Shown here piece after piece: positions 35,469-47,800 of a stretch of DNA of 64,000 nucleotides. Origin of the DNA: Leucocoprinus leucothites (taxonomy: Eukaryota; Basidiomycota; Agaricomycetes; Agaricales; Agaricaceae); NCBI GenBank assembly GCA_013368445.1, contig JAACJO010000003.1, positions 1,178,001 through 1,242,000 of the forward strand, read 5' to 3'. The translations under genes and the position numbers were made by a program. Under the pieces are notes generated by a model. The model was not told the DNA's origin, ran no database searches, and saw nothing but the letters and a program-made list of their open reading frames with translations. Position 1 is the stretch's first letter, and each line of letters starts with the position of its first letter.

Positions 35469-35632
35469 GAGGGACAGAGGAGGTACTTGTCGTTCAAATC
35501 AAAGCCAATATTGCAAGCCCGACACACGGGGGTCACACGCGTTATGCGTGACACTGGACCAGCGGAACTACAGAGAGATTATTTTTCAAGTCATGATCCT
35601 GGGTTATCAGGTCCAACGCCTGTTCATGTATC
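35469..35632. promoter_or_regulatory. Short bidirectional promoter between Scc2 and DHX33-like genes
   Basis: Only 164 bases separate the two divergent start codons, so both genes must share control sequence. No TATA box is visible. Housekeeping genes in compact fungal genomes are often arranged this way; co-regulation of cohesin loader and helicase is inference. Confidence 0.55.
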
Positions 35633-38430
35633 ATGTCGGTGCCTCAAAAACGCAAACACATTCGTACCGCAGATTTCAGACATGGCGCCAAACTCCACAA
35701 GGGCGCTAATGGCTCCCACTACCACCCACACAAGAAACCCCGGTATGTCGACCTCTCAGACGATGACCTACCTCAGTCTCGCAAAAAGCCAGAAATGAAT
35801 GGCACAACGTCCCACCATAAAATGGTCAACGGACACACTCTCAAAAATGCGAAATCCAAGCACGAGCGTAATGGCCAGGCCTCACCGTCTGTAAATGGTA
35901 TCAGTGCAGGCGAAGGATCCACAACCAAAAAACCAAACTCTTCAGCCAATACACAGCTGCAAGAGCAGCGGAGACAGCTTCCCATTGCAAAAGGCATGTG
36001 TCCAAATATAGATTTATAATTGACTCGCTAACCCGAGCACAGGTCGCGAAGCCCTCGTCGAAGAGATTAAAAAAAACGACGTTACTGTTCTCCTAGGAGA
36101 AACCGGCTCAGGAAAAACAACCCGTAAGCTCCCTACTCGCCCTCCCCACTACCGTCACAAATTTTAATACTATCACCAGAGGTACCACAATACCTACTCG
36201 AAAGCGACATAGCAGGAACCGGCACCATAGCTGTAACCCAACCCCGTCGTGTCGCCGCTACCTCTCTCGCCGCGCGCGTGTCCAAGGAACAAGCCACACC
36301 CCTAGGCACTCGCGTAGGGTACGCTGTACGCTTCGACGAAAAATATACCCTACAAACTCGGATTAAATACATGACCGACGGAATGATTGTCCGCGAACTC
36401 ATGTCTGACCCATTACTCCTCAAATACAGCGTTATCGTCGTCGATGAAGCCCACGAACGTACATTACGCACGGATCTTTTACTTGCGAATCTTAAAACCA
36501 TTCAACGGAAGAGAAATGCCGCTGAAGATGCGAAAGGAAAGGGCAAAGCTGATAAATTGAACCCACTGAAGATTGTAGTCATGAGTGCTACACTCGATGC
36601 TGAAAAGTTTAGTAGATTCTTCCACAAGTGAGTAACACCTCTATCCCTATCACAAAATCTCAATTATTCCCGACAGTGCGAAAATAATATACGTTAAAGG
36701 CCGCCAACACCCCGTCACAATATACCACTCCGCCGAAAGTCAAATAGACTACGTCGACGCAGCCATGCGCACCTTTTTCCAGATCCACATCGACCAACCC
36801 CCAGGCGACGTCCTCATCTTCCTCCCAGGTCCGTCTCTCCTTTCAACCCCTTCTCACACCTCATCCCTCCCCTTACCACTCTTGTTACAGGCCAAGAAGA
36901 CATCGAATCCCTCCAAAAATCCCTCTCCTTCTTCACCACCCATCTCCCCACAACCAACCCATCCGTCCTCATCCTCCCAATGTATGCCTCCCAATCCCCT
37001 ACATCCAACGCCAAAGTCTTCGACCCCACCCCTCCCAACACTCGTAAATGCATACTGGCAACCAACATCGCCGAAACGTCCATCACGATACCAGGTGTAA
37101 AGTATGTTATTGATACCGGGAAATGTAAAGAGAAGCAGTATTTAGCCAGGGATTCTGGTGGAGGTGAGTGTCCTCCGTTGAATGTATGCTTTGTGTTCAT
37201 AGAGATGTTGGTGTAGGTTTTGATACGCTACTAACGAGGGATATAACCAAATCATCGGCAATGCAACGCGCAGGTCGCGCGGGCCGCGAGGTTCGTCTAT
37301 CATCTCCTCTCATCCCCTTCTCTCTCCTAATTAAACACGACACACAAAGGGCAAAGGCGTATGTTTCCGACTCTATACCGAACAGGCCTTCAACTCCATG
37401 TCCCAAACCTCCGAACCCGAAATCCTACGCTGTAGTCTCACATCTAGCATACTCCAACTCAAATGCATCGGTCAAAATATGGAAGAACTAGACTTGATGG
37501 ATAAGCCCGAATTAGACTCTAGCAAGTCCCGCCTCTCTCTTGTAGTGAAAACATCAATCTCATCTCTCACTTACCAGTCTACTCCGCGCTTAAAACCCTC
37601 TGGCTCCTCGGTGCAATCGACAAAGACCAAAAGCTGACACCATTAGGCCGTCAAATGGCTCTATTCCCAGTCGAACCACACCTCTCCCGCTCTATCCTCG
37701 CCTCCTCCCCTACCACCTCATCTTCCTCTTCATCTTCCTCAGTACCACCAACGTCCTCTCAAGGCTGCACAAAAGAACTCCTCACAATCACATCCGTCAT
37801 TTCCTCCTCTTCCAAACTCTTCCTCGACATCTCCACCTCCACCTCCACCTCCTCCAGCAGCAGCACGGCTTCCGCCCGAATCAAATTCAAACACCCCTCA
37901 GGCGACCACTTAACCATCCTCAACACCGTCCGCGCCTACGACGACATTTCCTCCCAAGGCTCAAAGCACGAGAGAAAAGAGTGGTGTAAAAAGCACTGTG
38001 TTAATGAGAGAGCCTTAACCGAAGCGAAAAAGATAAGGGAGCAGTTAGTTGATGTGTGTAGAAAACTTGGGTTGGACCCAGAACTTTCGTGTGGTGAGAA
38101 TGAGGGTCCGGTGTTGGCCAGCCTTGGATATGGGCTGGTGGGTAATTCGGCGTTTTTGCAGCCGGATGGGAGTTACAAACAGACTATGGGGCATTCAGTC
38201 AGTTTTTTTTTAAACCCTGTTTTCGTTCCTCGGTGATTCTCAGTAGACTTTGTTCCCTTCTTTTGCAGATTATCAAGATACACCCCGGGTCGACAATGAT
38301 GAATGAAAAAGTCCCTGCGATCATTTACGACGAGCTGGTGTATACGAACCAGATTTACGCACGTGGTGTTTCGGCGATTGGAAAGAACTTTTTTGTTAAG
38401 CATCCTGCTCTTAGTCAACGACAAGCTTAA
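35633..38430 (+). CDS. DEAH-box RNA helicase, DHX33/Dhr2 type
   Basis: ATP-dependent RNA helicase, by resemblance a nucleolar ribosome-biogenesis factor (yeast Dhr2, human DHX33). After a basic, disordered N-terminus (MSVPQKRKHIRTADFRHGAK) all DEAH motifs appear in order: GETGSGKTT (I), TQPRRVAA (Ia), DEAH (II), SAT (III), DVLIFLPGQEDIE (IV), ILATNIAETSITIPG (V), QRAGRAGREG (VI). The C-terminal winged-helix and ratchet region holds LKTLWLLGAIDKDQKLTPLG, and the OB fold holds HPGSTMMNEKVPAIIYDELV; it ends KHPALSQRQA. About seven introns. Near 37520-37535 the frame moves by one base between DKPELDS and ENINLISHLPVYSALK. Only an implausible 20-base intron could explain that, so a lost base is likely. 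A serine-rich low-complexity stretch (about 37690-37870) sits in the C-terminal region. Confidence 0.9.
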
Positions 38431-38536
38431 AACGCTTTTGACTATGTTCTATTGATGCACATGAGATTTTGTATCATGCATGTTACAAGTAAATTACGTC
38501 TATACTTATAGCTTGCAATGCTGAACGTCCACAAAA

Positions 38537-40315
38537 CTACAGACTACCAAGTGAACTCCAAACTCCGGGCGCTTTCCCCTGTACACCCAACTTCCTCCAC
38601 ACCTCCTTCGCAACAGCTTTCTCTTTACTACTCAAAAACAAAACCAAAGTCGGAAACCTCGGGACTTTGGCCAAATTATCCATATACTCCCTGACTTTAT
38701 TCTCATCCTCCGCTGTCGGCAGAGAAGACAAAACCACAAGGAAAACTTCCAACATTGAATCGAGCAATGGAGGTTCTAATGAAGTTTTACAAAAGGTAGG
38801 AATAGTCGAGGGAGGTATCGTCTAAAGATCACGGACATGCGATCAGAGTCCAACTTCCGCGCGAAAGCAGTAAAATTTGGCACACCTGAAGCAATCCCCA
38901 TCGTTCCATACTCGTAAGTATGGACCTCCACGCCCTGATCAAATCAAACAGCGTCGCTGGAGCCTCGACCGGCGCCGTTCCATTCACCGCCGGCGGATTA
39001 AAGGGCCCATTAGAAACAGAAGTATCAGCCCGCACATTTGGCAACACCGGGGCCTCCTCCTGCTCTAGGCCTTTCACGCTCACGCTCACATTTTCGGCCG
39101 GTACATCCCGAGTTGGTGTCGGTGATAAAGTGGTAGACAAAGGTAAAGAACTCTCCGTCCCCGACCTTGTAGGGAAAATCGTACTCTGTCCAGATGCACG
39201 GAATATCCCACCGCCCACTTGACTCGCCTTAGCTCCCCTTGCTTGCTTAGCTTCTAAAAACGAAGATGAAGTCGAGGCCGGGGCCTTTGTCGCATTGACC
39301 GGAGTCGCCGGAGGCGATATTGGCTTTTTAGGAAGAACCGAAGGTGATGAAGAGTTGGAAGTGGAAGGGGTGGCAGGGGTGGCGGAGGTGCGGATTTGGG
39401 TTTGACTAGAAGTCGACTTAGACTTGGGTTCAGGGGTGGTGGGAGATGGGGAAGAAGGTTGAAGTTGGCGCGAGGATGATTCACGAATGCCTTCAAAAGC
39501 CGCCGCTGGTGGTGGTGGCCCTGTATTCTGGGCTGCTGGCTTGCTTAATGACTGTGCTGTGGATTTTGCTTGCTCGTCAGCGGCGGTTGAAGGTACTGGT
39601 GGCTCAACTATCGTTATCGGCACTTGCCGCCTCTTTGGTGCGGCTTCAGGTTGAAGGGCAGCGCCAAAGGAGGCATTTACTTGACGCTGGCCCGCTTTCT
39701 AGAAAATTTGAAAGACGCCCAGGTTAGTACTATAAAGAACGAAGACTCATTCACGGGACATACCTTGCGCTTCTCAGCTTCGATGAACACGGCGACCTTT
39801 TGGAGCTCTTCCTTGGTAGCCTTGTTTTCAGGTTCTAGTCTTAAAGCTTCCGTAAAATCTGTCCGGGACTGGAGGTGAATGAGGAATCCGAAAGGAATCA
39901 TGAGGACATACCCCGCTGAGCTTCAATGAGATGGCCTAGGCCTCTTCTGGCTTGTCCTCTTCTGAAGTAAGCTTTCACATTCCTGGCATTGAGATTGAGG
40001 GCTGTACTACAATCCCTCTCGGCATCCTCATATCTGAAAGAGACAAATTATCAGCGTCGTGCATGAAGGGTGACAGGGCACTCAGATTTCAATGAGAACG
40101 TACTTGCCTAGCTTCAAATAAGCTGCAGCTCGGTTTAAAGGGTAAGTAGCGTCTACCCGATCCGCTAGAATGGCTGCTGTGTAATGGCCAATCGCAGCAG
40201 GGTAATCACCAGCCTTGAACGCTGCATTACCCTGGTAAAAGAGTGTGAGCATCTGTATTATCCATAGCAGATATTTACGCACCTTATCCTTATCCTTCTG
40301 GGCTTTATCTGCCAT
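38537..40315 (-). CDS. RPAP3-like TPR protein (R2TP chaperone complex subunit)
   Basis: Co-chaperone that links Hsp90 to Rvb1/2 and Pih1 for assembly of RNA polymerase II, snoRNPs and PIKK kinases. The N-terminus carries three TPR motifs: GNAAFKAGDYPAAIGHYTAA, NRAAAYLKLGKY, and after introns AYFRRGQARRGLGHL, RDFTEALRLEPENKA. A long proline/serine/threonine-rich linker follows. The C-terminal RPAP3_C domain is clear: LFDLIRAWRSILTSMERWGL, then across an intron TIPPSTIPTFCKTSLEPPLL and DSMLEVFLVVL, ending GVWSSLGSL. The full-length fungal RPAP3 with C-terminal domain contrasts with the short yeast Tah1, which has only the TPRs. Divergent from EMC8/9 (227 bases between starts); convergent with the DHX33-like gene, 106 bases apart. 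Confidence 0.9.
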
Positions 40316-40542
40316 CGTTGGGTGAAAAGTTGAATTGTATCTCGCGTGAAAAAGTTATGACGCGTATTAGAAAAAGATGGTAAATAAAGGCAAATAGCAC
40401 GCTCACGTTCCATGAACAGCTATACTCTTGGGCGCTAAAATGGTGACCTACCTGATCCAACGCTCTCCAGACTCTACTCAGATTTGGCTCAAGTTCTGGA
40501 CCATAAGTCCTGCTCTGAGATCATCAACCGAACAAATATAAA

Positions 40543-41400
40543 ATGGCAATGAAATACACCATCACCGGGCCTGCGTATATCAAACTCTTCTTTCACATAG
40601 CCAAACACCCCCATCAACGCGCCAACGGCGTACTCATCGGAAAGGAGACACCAGACGGGGCGTGGAGGCCACAGATGCAATCCCACTCCTTCATCACTGG
40701 ACAAGCCTGAGCCCGATGATGGAAATTGGACTGGACTTGGTGGATATCCATCTTAATGTTAAAACTCGATTTACGGCTGATTCACACTGGGCTGGGCTAG
40801 GCAGGCCAATACGCTGACTCTCTAGGTCTCCAGGTGGTGGGCTACTACCAGGCCTGCGAACGCGCTGAGGATACATCCTTATTTCCCACCGGCGAAAAGA
40901 TAGCAACCAGGATCAAACAAGGATTCGATAAAGCCGTCGCGTTTGTTGTGAGTTAGCTCTCCCGAGGACATTCAGGGATCAGAAATCGAGGTTCACTTGC
41001 CTTCCGATCATCGTAGCTCGACGCTTCCCAGATTGCCGCCGATTCCGTTGCACTAGTGGTACGCTATGAACCCCGCTCTGCGTTTCAGCCTCCCATTTAT
41101 CTCTTTGTAGCCGTACACGGCCGCCACTGTCTCGAACGCGACTTGGCGATCCGCGACAACGACACCAAAGCCTTTCAATGTTGGATCTCCCTACCAAATA
41201 TCGCCTCCCACGATACCTGCCAAGGCCACTAGTCTTGTCCGCGAACAAAAACTCCATCTGAAGTTTGGAGATTTCGACGATCATCTCGAGGATGTCGCAA
41301 TCGGTGTGCCGTGATTTTCTGATACAGACGAAAACCTTAACTGAATGATCTATACCCAGATTGGCTGAGGAACAAAGCTTGCATGCCAACAGAAATGTGA
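40543..41400 (+). CDS. ER membrane protein complex subunit 8/9 (EMC8/9)
   Basis: Cytosolic subunit of the ER membrane protein complex, which inserts transmembrane segments. The MPN-like fold lacks the JAMM metal site. Start MKYTITGPAYIKLFFHIAKH (ATG at 40543 or, two codons on, 40549), then GVLIGKETPDGA, AIPLLHHWTSLSPMMEIGLDL, and across a 62-base intron (40739-40800) AGQYADSLGLQVVGYYQACE. Next come LDASQIAADSVAL, then a tail ending GDFDDHLEDVAI and, across a last intron, DWLRNKACMPTEM with TGA at 41398-41400. At about 40656-40663, beside GGGG, the frame moves by one base between TPDGA and VEATDAIPLL without an intron, so a missing base is likely. Every exon matches the family well. Confidence 0.9.
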
Positions 41401-41970
41401 TAGTCTGCCTTGTTTTCTTGTTCGCATTAGCTGTCCTCACTTCAATAACACAATACACTGAGATTTCTCGTCGTTTGGCACCCTTGTCTTGCAAACACTA
41501 TAGTTGACAATTCGAACACTTTTATAAAAACGACAAGAAATCCATCCCTGTGGATAATGGGCAAACAAACATCTAAGTAACCTCTAATAAAGTACACCAC
41601 GTTTTTACTTTGGTTTCACAAACAGAACAAGAAGGCGATATCAAACCGCTCTATAATAGCTAAGAACAGATGAACGAACACCGAGCTTGTGAACGTTCTC
41701 TAAAACAGATTGTTTCTATGGGGACATGAAGTCGTCTAATGGTTTTCGTGCTTTATGATACAGCTCTACAGGAGCCGACCATCTCTTCCAGAGAAATGAT
41801 TCGTCTAAAAGATCATGAGGGAGATAATAAATGAAATCCCAATATGCGTTGGCATGGGACTTTAACAGAACCAGATGGCTTCCAGAACTTATGGCAGAAG
41901 GGGAAGAACCAGCCATGGGTCCTTAGTGAGGGCGCGTAGACCTGCGGCGCCGATGATGACCACCGTATAG
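41401..41970. other. Convergent spacer downstream of EMC8/9 and RlpA-like genes
   Basis: 3' untranslated regions of two convergent genes. A 66-codon frame at 41716-41916 (-) lies just beyond the stop codon of the RlpA-like gene, shows no family motif, and is probably untranslated. Confidence 0.5.
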
Positions 41971-42689
41971 TCAGGGATTCCAGCCTCTGGCCATGAAGTT
42001 CCAAGAGATATTCACAACGCCCTTTGAAAGCGGTGCAAGCTCCTCGAACAGACTAGGCGACATATCTAAAGTGGCCAAGAGAACGGAAAATTCCTCAGCG
42101 TTTAGCACTAGTGTCCGGCTCGGAAGAAGACATACCGAGGTCTCCCCACCCACAGCTAGGGCAGCTATCTCTCGTAAGGCCATATACCGTCTTACCAGTA
42201 TCACGGTTGGTAATCCGGACATACTAAGAACAAACACGCGCGATCAGTACCGAGTTTATATATAGAGATCCCGAAACGAGGGAAAGGGTCCTTGCCCGCC
42301 CGCGTCGAGACGCGTACCTGACCGCAGTTAGATCCCTTGTTCTGGTCGTAGAGTGACTTCGGCACGGCAACGATGTGATCACTGTCTACGTTCCATTTGC
42401 CGCAATTCCCCTCGCCTGTGGCGAGACAACATCATATCATTATGGATGCTCAAGACGATGGAGGCAAATGATAGACTCACCGACATGGAACCATGTTCCC
42501 TGTAGACGAGGTAAAGAGGATCAGTACTTGATCTCAAAATATATTGTAGATGGTAGACGAGCTAGCACTTACCCTCCCAGTGTGAGTGGTCTTCTTCTCA
42601 AGACCTGCTGACTCGGGTATAGGAGCAGCCAGAGTCAAAAGAAGGTAGGTGAAGATCGTGAAGATGAGCAAGAGCACGCGTGACATCAT
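41971..42689 (-). CDS. Secreted RlpA-like double-psi beta-barrel protein
   Basis: Small extracellular protein. The signal peptide MMSRVLLLIFTIFTYLLLTL ends near AAPIPESA. The mature domain is GTWFHVGEGNCGKWNVDSDH, IVAVPKSLYDQNKGSNCGQ, YVRITNRDTGKTVYGLTRDS, CPSCGWGDLDMSPSLFEELA, then GVVNISWNFMARGWNP and TGA at 41971-41973. This is the RlpA/barwin/expansin-like double-psi barrel: cysteines in G-N-C-G, SNCG and DSCPSCG, aspartate in D-L-D-M-S. Five exons join in frame through conventional GT-AG introns; the last intron contains a misleading open frame. Fungal members are often induced during fruiting, wood decay or host contact. Whether it binds cell-wall glycans or inhibits proteases is unknown. 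Confidence 0.88.
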
Positions 42690-44855
42690 TGTGTTCGTAA
42701 GACGTGGCGATGTGAGTAAGAGCGTAAGGAGGCTCGTTAAGATCAGGAGGGCGAAAAAAGGAAGTGAGGAGGTGCCCTTTATATATCCGCAGGAAGGTGG
42801 AAATTCTCGTGTTAACCCAAATTTGCAGGTACAAGCAAGTACACAGCCTGAGGTCCGAACCCCGTTGCACGGAGGATCCCTGAATTTATTGGCCTCTCAT
42901 TGTCATTGGTCGGGAGGGCGACAAAGACTATAATTGGAGATCCAGGAATCAAATCTCCAGGGCCCCGTTTTTCCTTGAGTTTCCGGAGGGCGTGTTATAT
43001 CCTAATTAAGCCCGAAAATTGCCACAAGTTTACGGAGAGACGCGCACCCGTTCAGCAACTAGACAACGCGTCTGGCACCAAGAAAATCTAAAAATGGCGT
43101 GCGATGCGCCCCCCATTTCTGAATTCTTGTGCCTCTTACCAAAATTAGCGTGCGGCGCGCTTTGAGATTCATTCGACCGGATTCAATATTCGTCCCCTGA
43201 TTCTGAGCGCGGGTAAAGCGCTGTCGAGCGCTTCGACCATTCTTCAAGAACTGCTCACCAACACGGTTTTTGTCGGTCAGATTTCCAAACACCGCAGGCT
43301 TCTGACCAAAATCGCGAAATCAGTAAGTAATTCGGTATTTATTATCACAGGGTTAATTTCTCGGTCAGTGACCCATGGGTATCGGAGACATTACCTGGAG
43401 TCGGTCCGTCATCCATAGCGCTGCAATAAAGCGGGCTTGAGATTTAGCTTCGGAAAATTCAATCAATTTACCACACCTCAAGAATGAAAAGGTTAAGACT
43501 GACGTTGAGGCGACTATGGTGGCTGACATAATTCAAAAACGAGTCCCAGTGGTGCCGAAACGTGGTTGCAATGCGGTGAAGAGGCATCAAAAACAGCCGT
43601 GCCATGAGCGGCATAGTCTCCTTCAAGATGCCGCTTGGTCTTGGCGCTTGAACCCCATTCATTGTCCCCACGGTCATGTTCTCTTCCATTTGTCTTTGTC
43701 AGCTTTCCACACATGTTGGGCAAGGGTATAGGTAGGTGCCTACAGCTTACAAAAATACACCCCAGTACACGCAAGGTACACGCCTCCCCAAAAATTTTAA
43801 TGTTATTTTTTCTGAAGCCTTCTTTATGCTCTCGGATATTTTCCGGTAGCGGGATCCGCCTAATCACCTCTGGAATTTGAGTTTCAAAATTACCCTCTGC
43901 CCATCACCTGCAGGCATGATGTTTGTTCTTGCTTGTTAGCTCCGTAGCTTGGTTGAGGTGCCATTGACAAACAAAATAAGGTTTACTTCTACACCGATGG
44001 TGGACCTCCGCTCAACCTGCAAATGTCCATGAAAATTGCAGGAACGGGTCGTCAACATACTCAAGTCGTGCTCAAGCATGCGGATACCACGCGACAAGCG
44101 ATTAATCCCGACATGCGGAAGCCAGATTGATGGTTATTCTGCCAGCCTTACTTCCAGTTTTCAGGTTATGAAACAACGTTAGGAGGGACGGCAAGGCCCA
44201 TACAAGCTTGTGACTCCAATCAATCAGAGTTCACGTCAAGCAATGGGAGGTGTTTGATAGTTGAAGGAGCCACAGCTAGCTCAGGATGCAAAAATGAAGG
44301 CGACCGCAAACGCCCGAAAACATAGTCCCCTAAACCGACCGACAAGGACAATGACTGAGCTTACCAACAATCATCAACATATGTATGGTATCAAGATGAT
44401 GAGTGATCAAGCAAGTCACACCCATTCGTTACTAGTGATACCGCCGTCGTAACTTGAACCCCTGGCGATGATGTCTGAGGAAAATAAATTATCGGCTGTT
44501 CAATAAACGAAGTGCACTCCGCTGGCATTGGACAGATGAACGAACGCTTACTTGTCATATGTCATCAGAGGCTTGACAATGAAAAAAAAAATCCCTTAAT
44601 TTACGAATAAGTGGATCTGACGTCATGCCACATTTAAACATGAACACTTGATATAGGAGTAGGCGTCGTTTTACCTCAACAGCCGCCGCTGATCCCCAAA
44701 AGCAACATTTCTTGCTGACATCGTGACTACACGTCCCTTACACACGCTGACCACGACTGCGGCCCATCAATTCTACCTTCCACGGACTCCCAACCCTTCG
44801 TCGCCAGAAATATCTTGCGCGCCCAACTGGCATATCCAACTAGACATCGACAATC
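42690..44855. other. Divergent intergenic region between RlpA-like and Bzz1 genes
   Basis: About 2.2 kb without a recognisable gene, apart from the TATA box of the RlpA-like gene. Open frames here (for example 43514-43867 minus, with overlapping plus-strand frames) carry no family motifs or splice continuity. A short A-rich tract lies at 44580-44592. Confidence 0.45.
42778..42785 (-). promoter_or_regulatory. TATA box of RlpA-like gene
   Basis: TATATAAA on the minus strand, followed by GGGC, about 90 bases upstream of the ATG at 42689. It has the same extended form (TATATAAAGGGC) as the box of the aldo-keto reductase gene. Confidence 0.6.
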
Positions 44856-47800
44856 ATGGCGACCGAACCTGCAACAGACCAGAGTTATGGGAAAACCCTT
44901 CCAGTAACGTTTGCTCATGGTCCTTGCAGGTGGATAATGCACTCATTGGTCCACAGGATCAAGTTGAACGTATAGGAAGCCTATTTGGCGCTCACCTCGA
45001 GTTGATTGGCGATGTGAGCAAGTATTTCTGAAACACCTGCGTAGAAATTCTTTTACATCACCCATTATAATTCATTTCCGAGGAGCTTCTTGTTAACCTA
45101 AGGATCAGATTAGGGATTTGTATCAAGGTCGGGTGGCAATCGAAAGGGAATATGCTGCAAAACTGCAGACACTGACTAGGAAAGCCATCGACAAGAAAGC
45201 CAAAATGGAGGCACGCTATATTGTCGGGGAGGATCCGACAAAAGACTGGGACAGCAGCACTCTGAGGCGCAGGTAGGCCTCCTACTTCCGGGAGTGATTT
45301 CCTTGACGCTCAGGCATGATTTCTTCCAAAGTACCCTCGACAATGCCTATGACGCATTGATCAACTCCATAGCAGATGCGGCCCAGGATCATTTAAGTAT
45401 TGCGGAAGCACTTGCCTCCCAGATAGTTGAAACCCTGCGTGTTGTAGAGAAACGGAATGACGATGCCATGAAGAAGGTTCTTCAAGTTGTGCATTTAACA
45501 ACTATAGTCAACTCTGAGGATCAATGGCTTGCAGGAATTACAATTTTTCCACAAGATCTTAGCGGACAGAGATCGCATGTATGCGGAACGCCAAAAGGTT
45601 TGATGTTCTCGTCATCGAACGGAATATTGGTCTAACCCTGACTTCAAGAGTAAACAAAAGGTAAATGGTCCCACAAGTCGTCGTCAATGGTAAAGTTGTA
45701 TATGTATGCTGCCACAGTACGATGCCGACTGTGAGGAGGTCGAAACCTCGAGGCAGAAGCAGGTACATCGCCCGTCCCCCCATCCCGATGAATCACCCAA
45801 GTAAAATTCTCAGACTCGAGCACAAGACGAAAGGCACAAAAGCCGCGTTACCAAGCAAGTGGAACAACAGAAAACAGACATGTACAATAGCAAGAAGTAT
45901 GTACACACAACCATTGGTTCCTCGCACGTTGTTCATTCTATGACCACCAGCATATACTTGATATCTACCGCAATTGCAAATCAGGTCAAGGACAAGTTCT
46001 TTGCCACGGATTTACCCGACGTGCAGAACGTAAGTTGTTGCCAGCCCTGAATATACATCACCGAAATAAATTGGGTTTTGTCCAGGAATTCCGTAAGTCG
46101 GGTTTTGATGACACAAGATAAAGCTTGAGTAATGCGTCACCCCGGATACGTACTCTTCTAGAGCGCCTACAGAGTCGGCTTGTAGAACGCCTTGTCAAGG
46201 TGTTGATGCATGGCCAGAACTTACAGCTGGGCCATTTAGACAACCTGAAGAAAAGAATAAATAATGCTGAGGTTAAACTCAGCGAAGTGCAGCCATCACA
46301 AGATCAGGCTCTATTCATCAGTCATAACATCCGACCATTCAGCGCGCCAGGCGACTGGAAATTCGAGCCTTGCGCGCTTCATTATGACACGGTGAGCCAT
46401 CTGTCAATGGTCTCTTTTTTTCCGAACCTCTGATGTAACGGCAAAGGATGTCATGAGCGTTGAGCCGGCTCCAAAGATTTTCCTTCAGAACAAGCTCAGC
46501 CGTTCTCATGCCAGCTTGCAGGACCTCGAACCTTTGATTTCGTCCAAGCGTCAGTGGTTTTCTGTCACGAATTCGGACGGATGGGGCTCACTCCTTTCCT
46601 ACTTTGTAAAGAATCCGACCTTGATCAGCTGGCTAGAAGACTCCAGTACCTTTCTATTGATCATTCAATCGGCGAAATCGATGATCTTACTGACGTAGGT
46701 GTCGGTCCGTCGTTCATTTTTGGTCTAATTGAGCTCACCTCTGGAACTCCTTTTGATACGATCTGTGGTTCTCGATGTAGAGCTATTTGGAGGCGCAGCA
46801 CCAGCTCGTGTATTATAACAACTCACGGTGTATTTTGGATGCTGAGATTAAAACTATCGTATCGGCGATTGGAGGTAGGTGGCAGAGATCACGTAAACAA
46901 CGACAATTGGGCTCAGTACTCTAGACGACGAGGGCGTTCGAGCTCCCCATGCGTTTAAAAGCTCTTCATTCTCTATACCGACTCAGTGCGGATATTGCGG
47001 GTATATTTTCCGGCCTCTAATTCGTCGTCTTGGTTGATGAATGATGACCCAGTCTACCATCTGGGGATTGAGCAAACAAGGTAAAACATGCAAGGCCTGC
47101 GGACTTTCTGTCCATACCAAGTGTGAACTGAAGGTGAATCCTCGTTCCAAGAGCTTCTTATGTCGGTCTGAACTTGGCTCCAGGTTCCAGCGGACTGCCC
47201 AGAAGGAACGCCTTCTGATCCTTCTATCTCCCGTTCGACGACGACTACATCCCGTATCAGCACAGCTAGTAAGCATAGATAGATCCTAGAACACCAACTC
47301 AAGGGTGGGACACTCACCGACCGTCTCAGCTAACATAACACCAAGCCCTTCATCCTTCGTTCCGCCGCAGGCTGCAGAGGATGAGGAGGAAGTAGACTAC
47401 CCAAAAGCAACCGTCCTTTTCGATTTCATACCTTCGTCAGAATTTGAGTTGGGTGTCAACGGTGAGTTTTCCCTCCTTGCAGGTTCTCTTGATTCAAGCT
47501 TATGAGTTGCAGAGGGAACAACTGTTCGAGTCTTGGAGCCTAATGATGGATCCGGATGGGTGAAAGTCGAGGAGTCGCGTGGGAAGAGCGGCCTTGTCCC
47601 GGCTTCGTATATAGGCACTGACGACAACCCATCCGGTGAGGAAGGATCTACAACTCAGGGGAATGGCCAACGAGGTCAGTGACTTCACTCCGGTGATTTG
47701 TTTTTGATTGCCTGATGGACATTGGGGCTTTCCCAGTAAGAGCAATTTATCCTTACAAGTCGCAGGGTCCCGACGAGTTAGGGCTCCGCGAAGGTGAGAT

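Noticed and set aside
37690..37870. Serine-codon-rich low-complexity tract as a possible microsatellite
   Set aside because: It stays in frame within the helicase C-terminal region and reads as a poly-serine loop rather than an independent repeat.
39446..39878. Plus-strand frames within RPAP3
   Set aside because: They are antisense to the RPAP3 linker and TPR exons; no independent motifs.
41979..42237. 88-codon minus-strand frame reading through the last intron of the RlpA-like gene
   Set aside because: Splicing the intron restores the double-psi barrel motif (GDL then DMSPSLF), so the read-through frame is not the protein.
42840..42900. GGTTCGGACC motif resembling a tRNA B-box (minus strand)
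   Set aside because: Flanking sequence gives no acceptor or anticodon stem.
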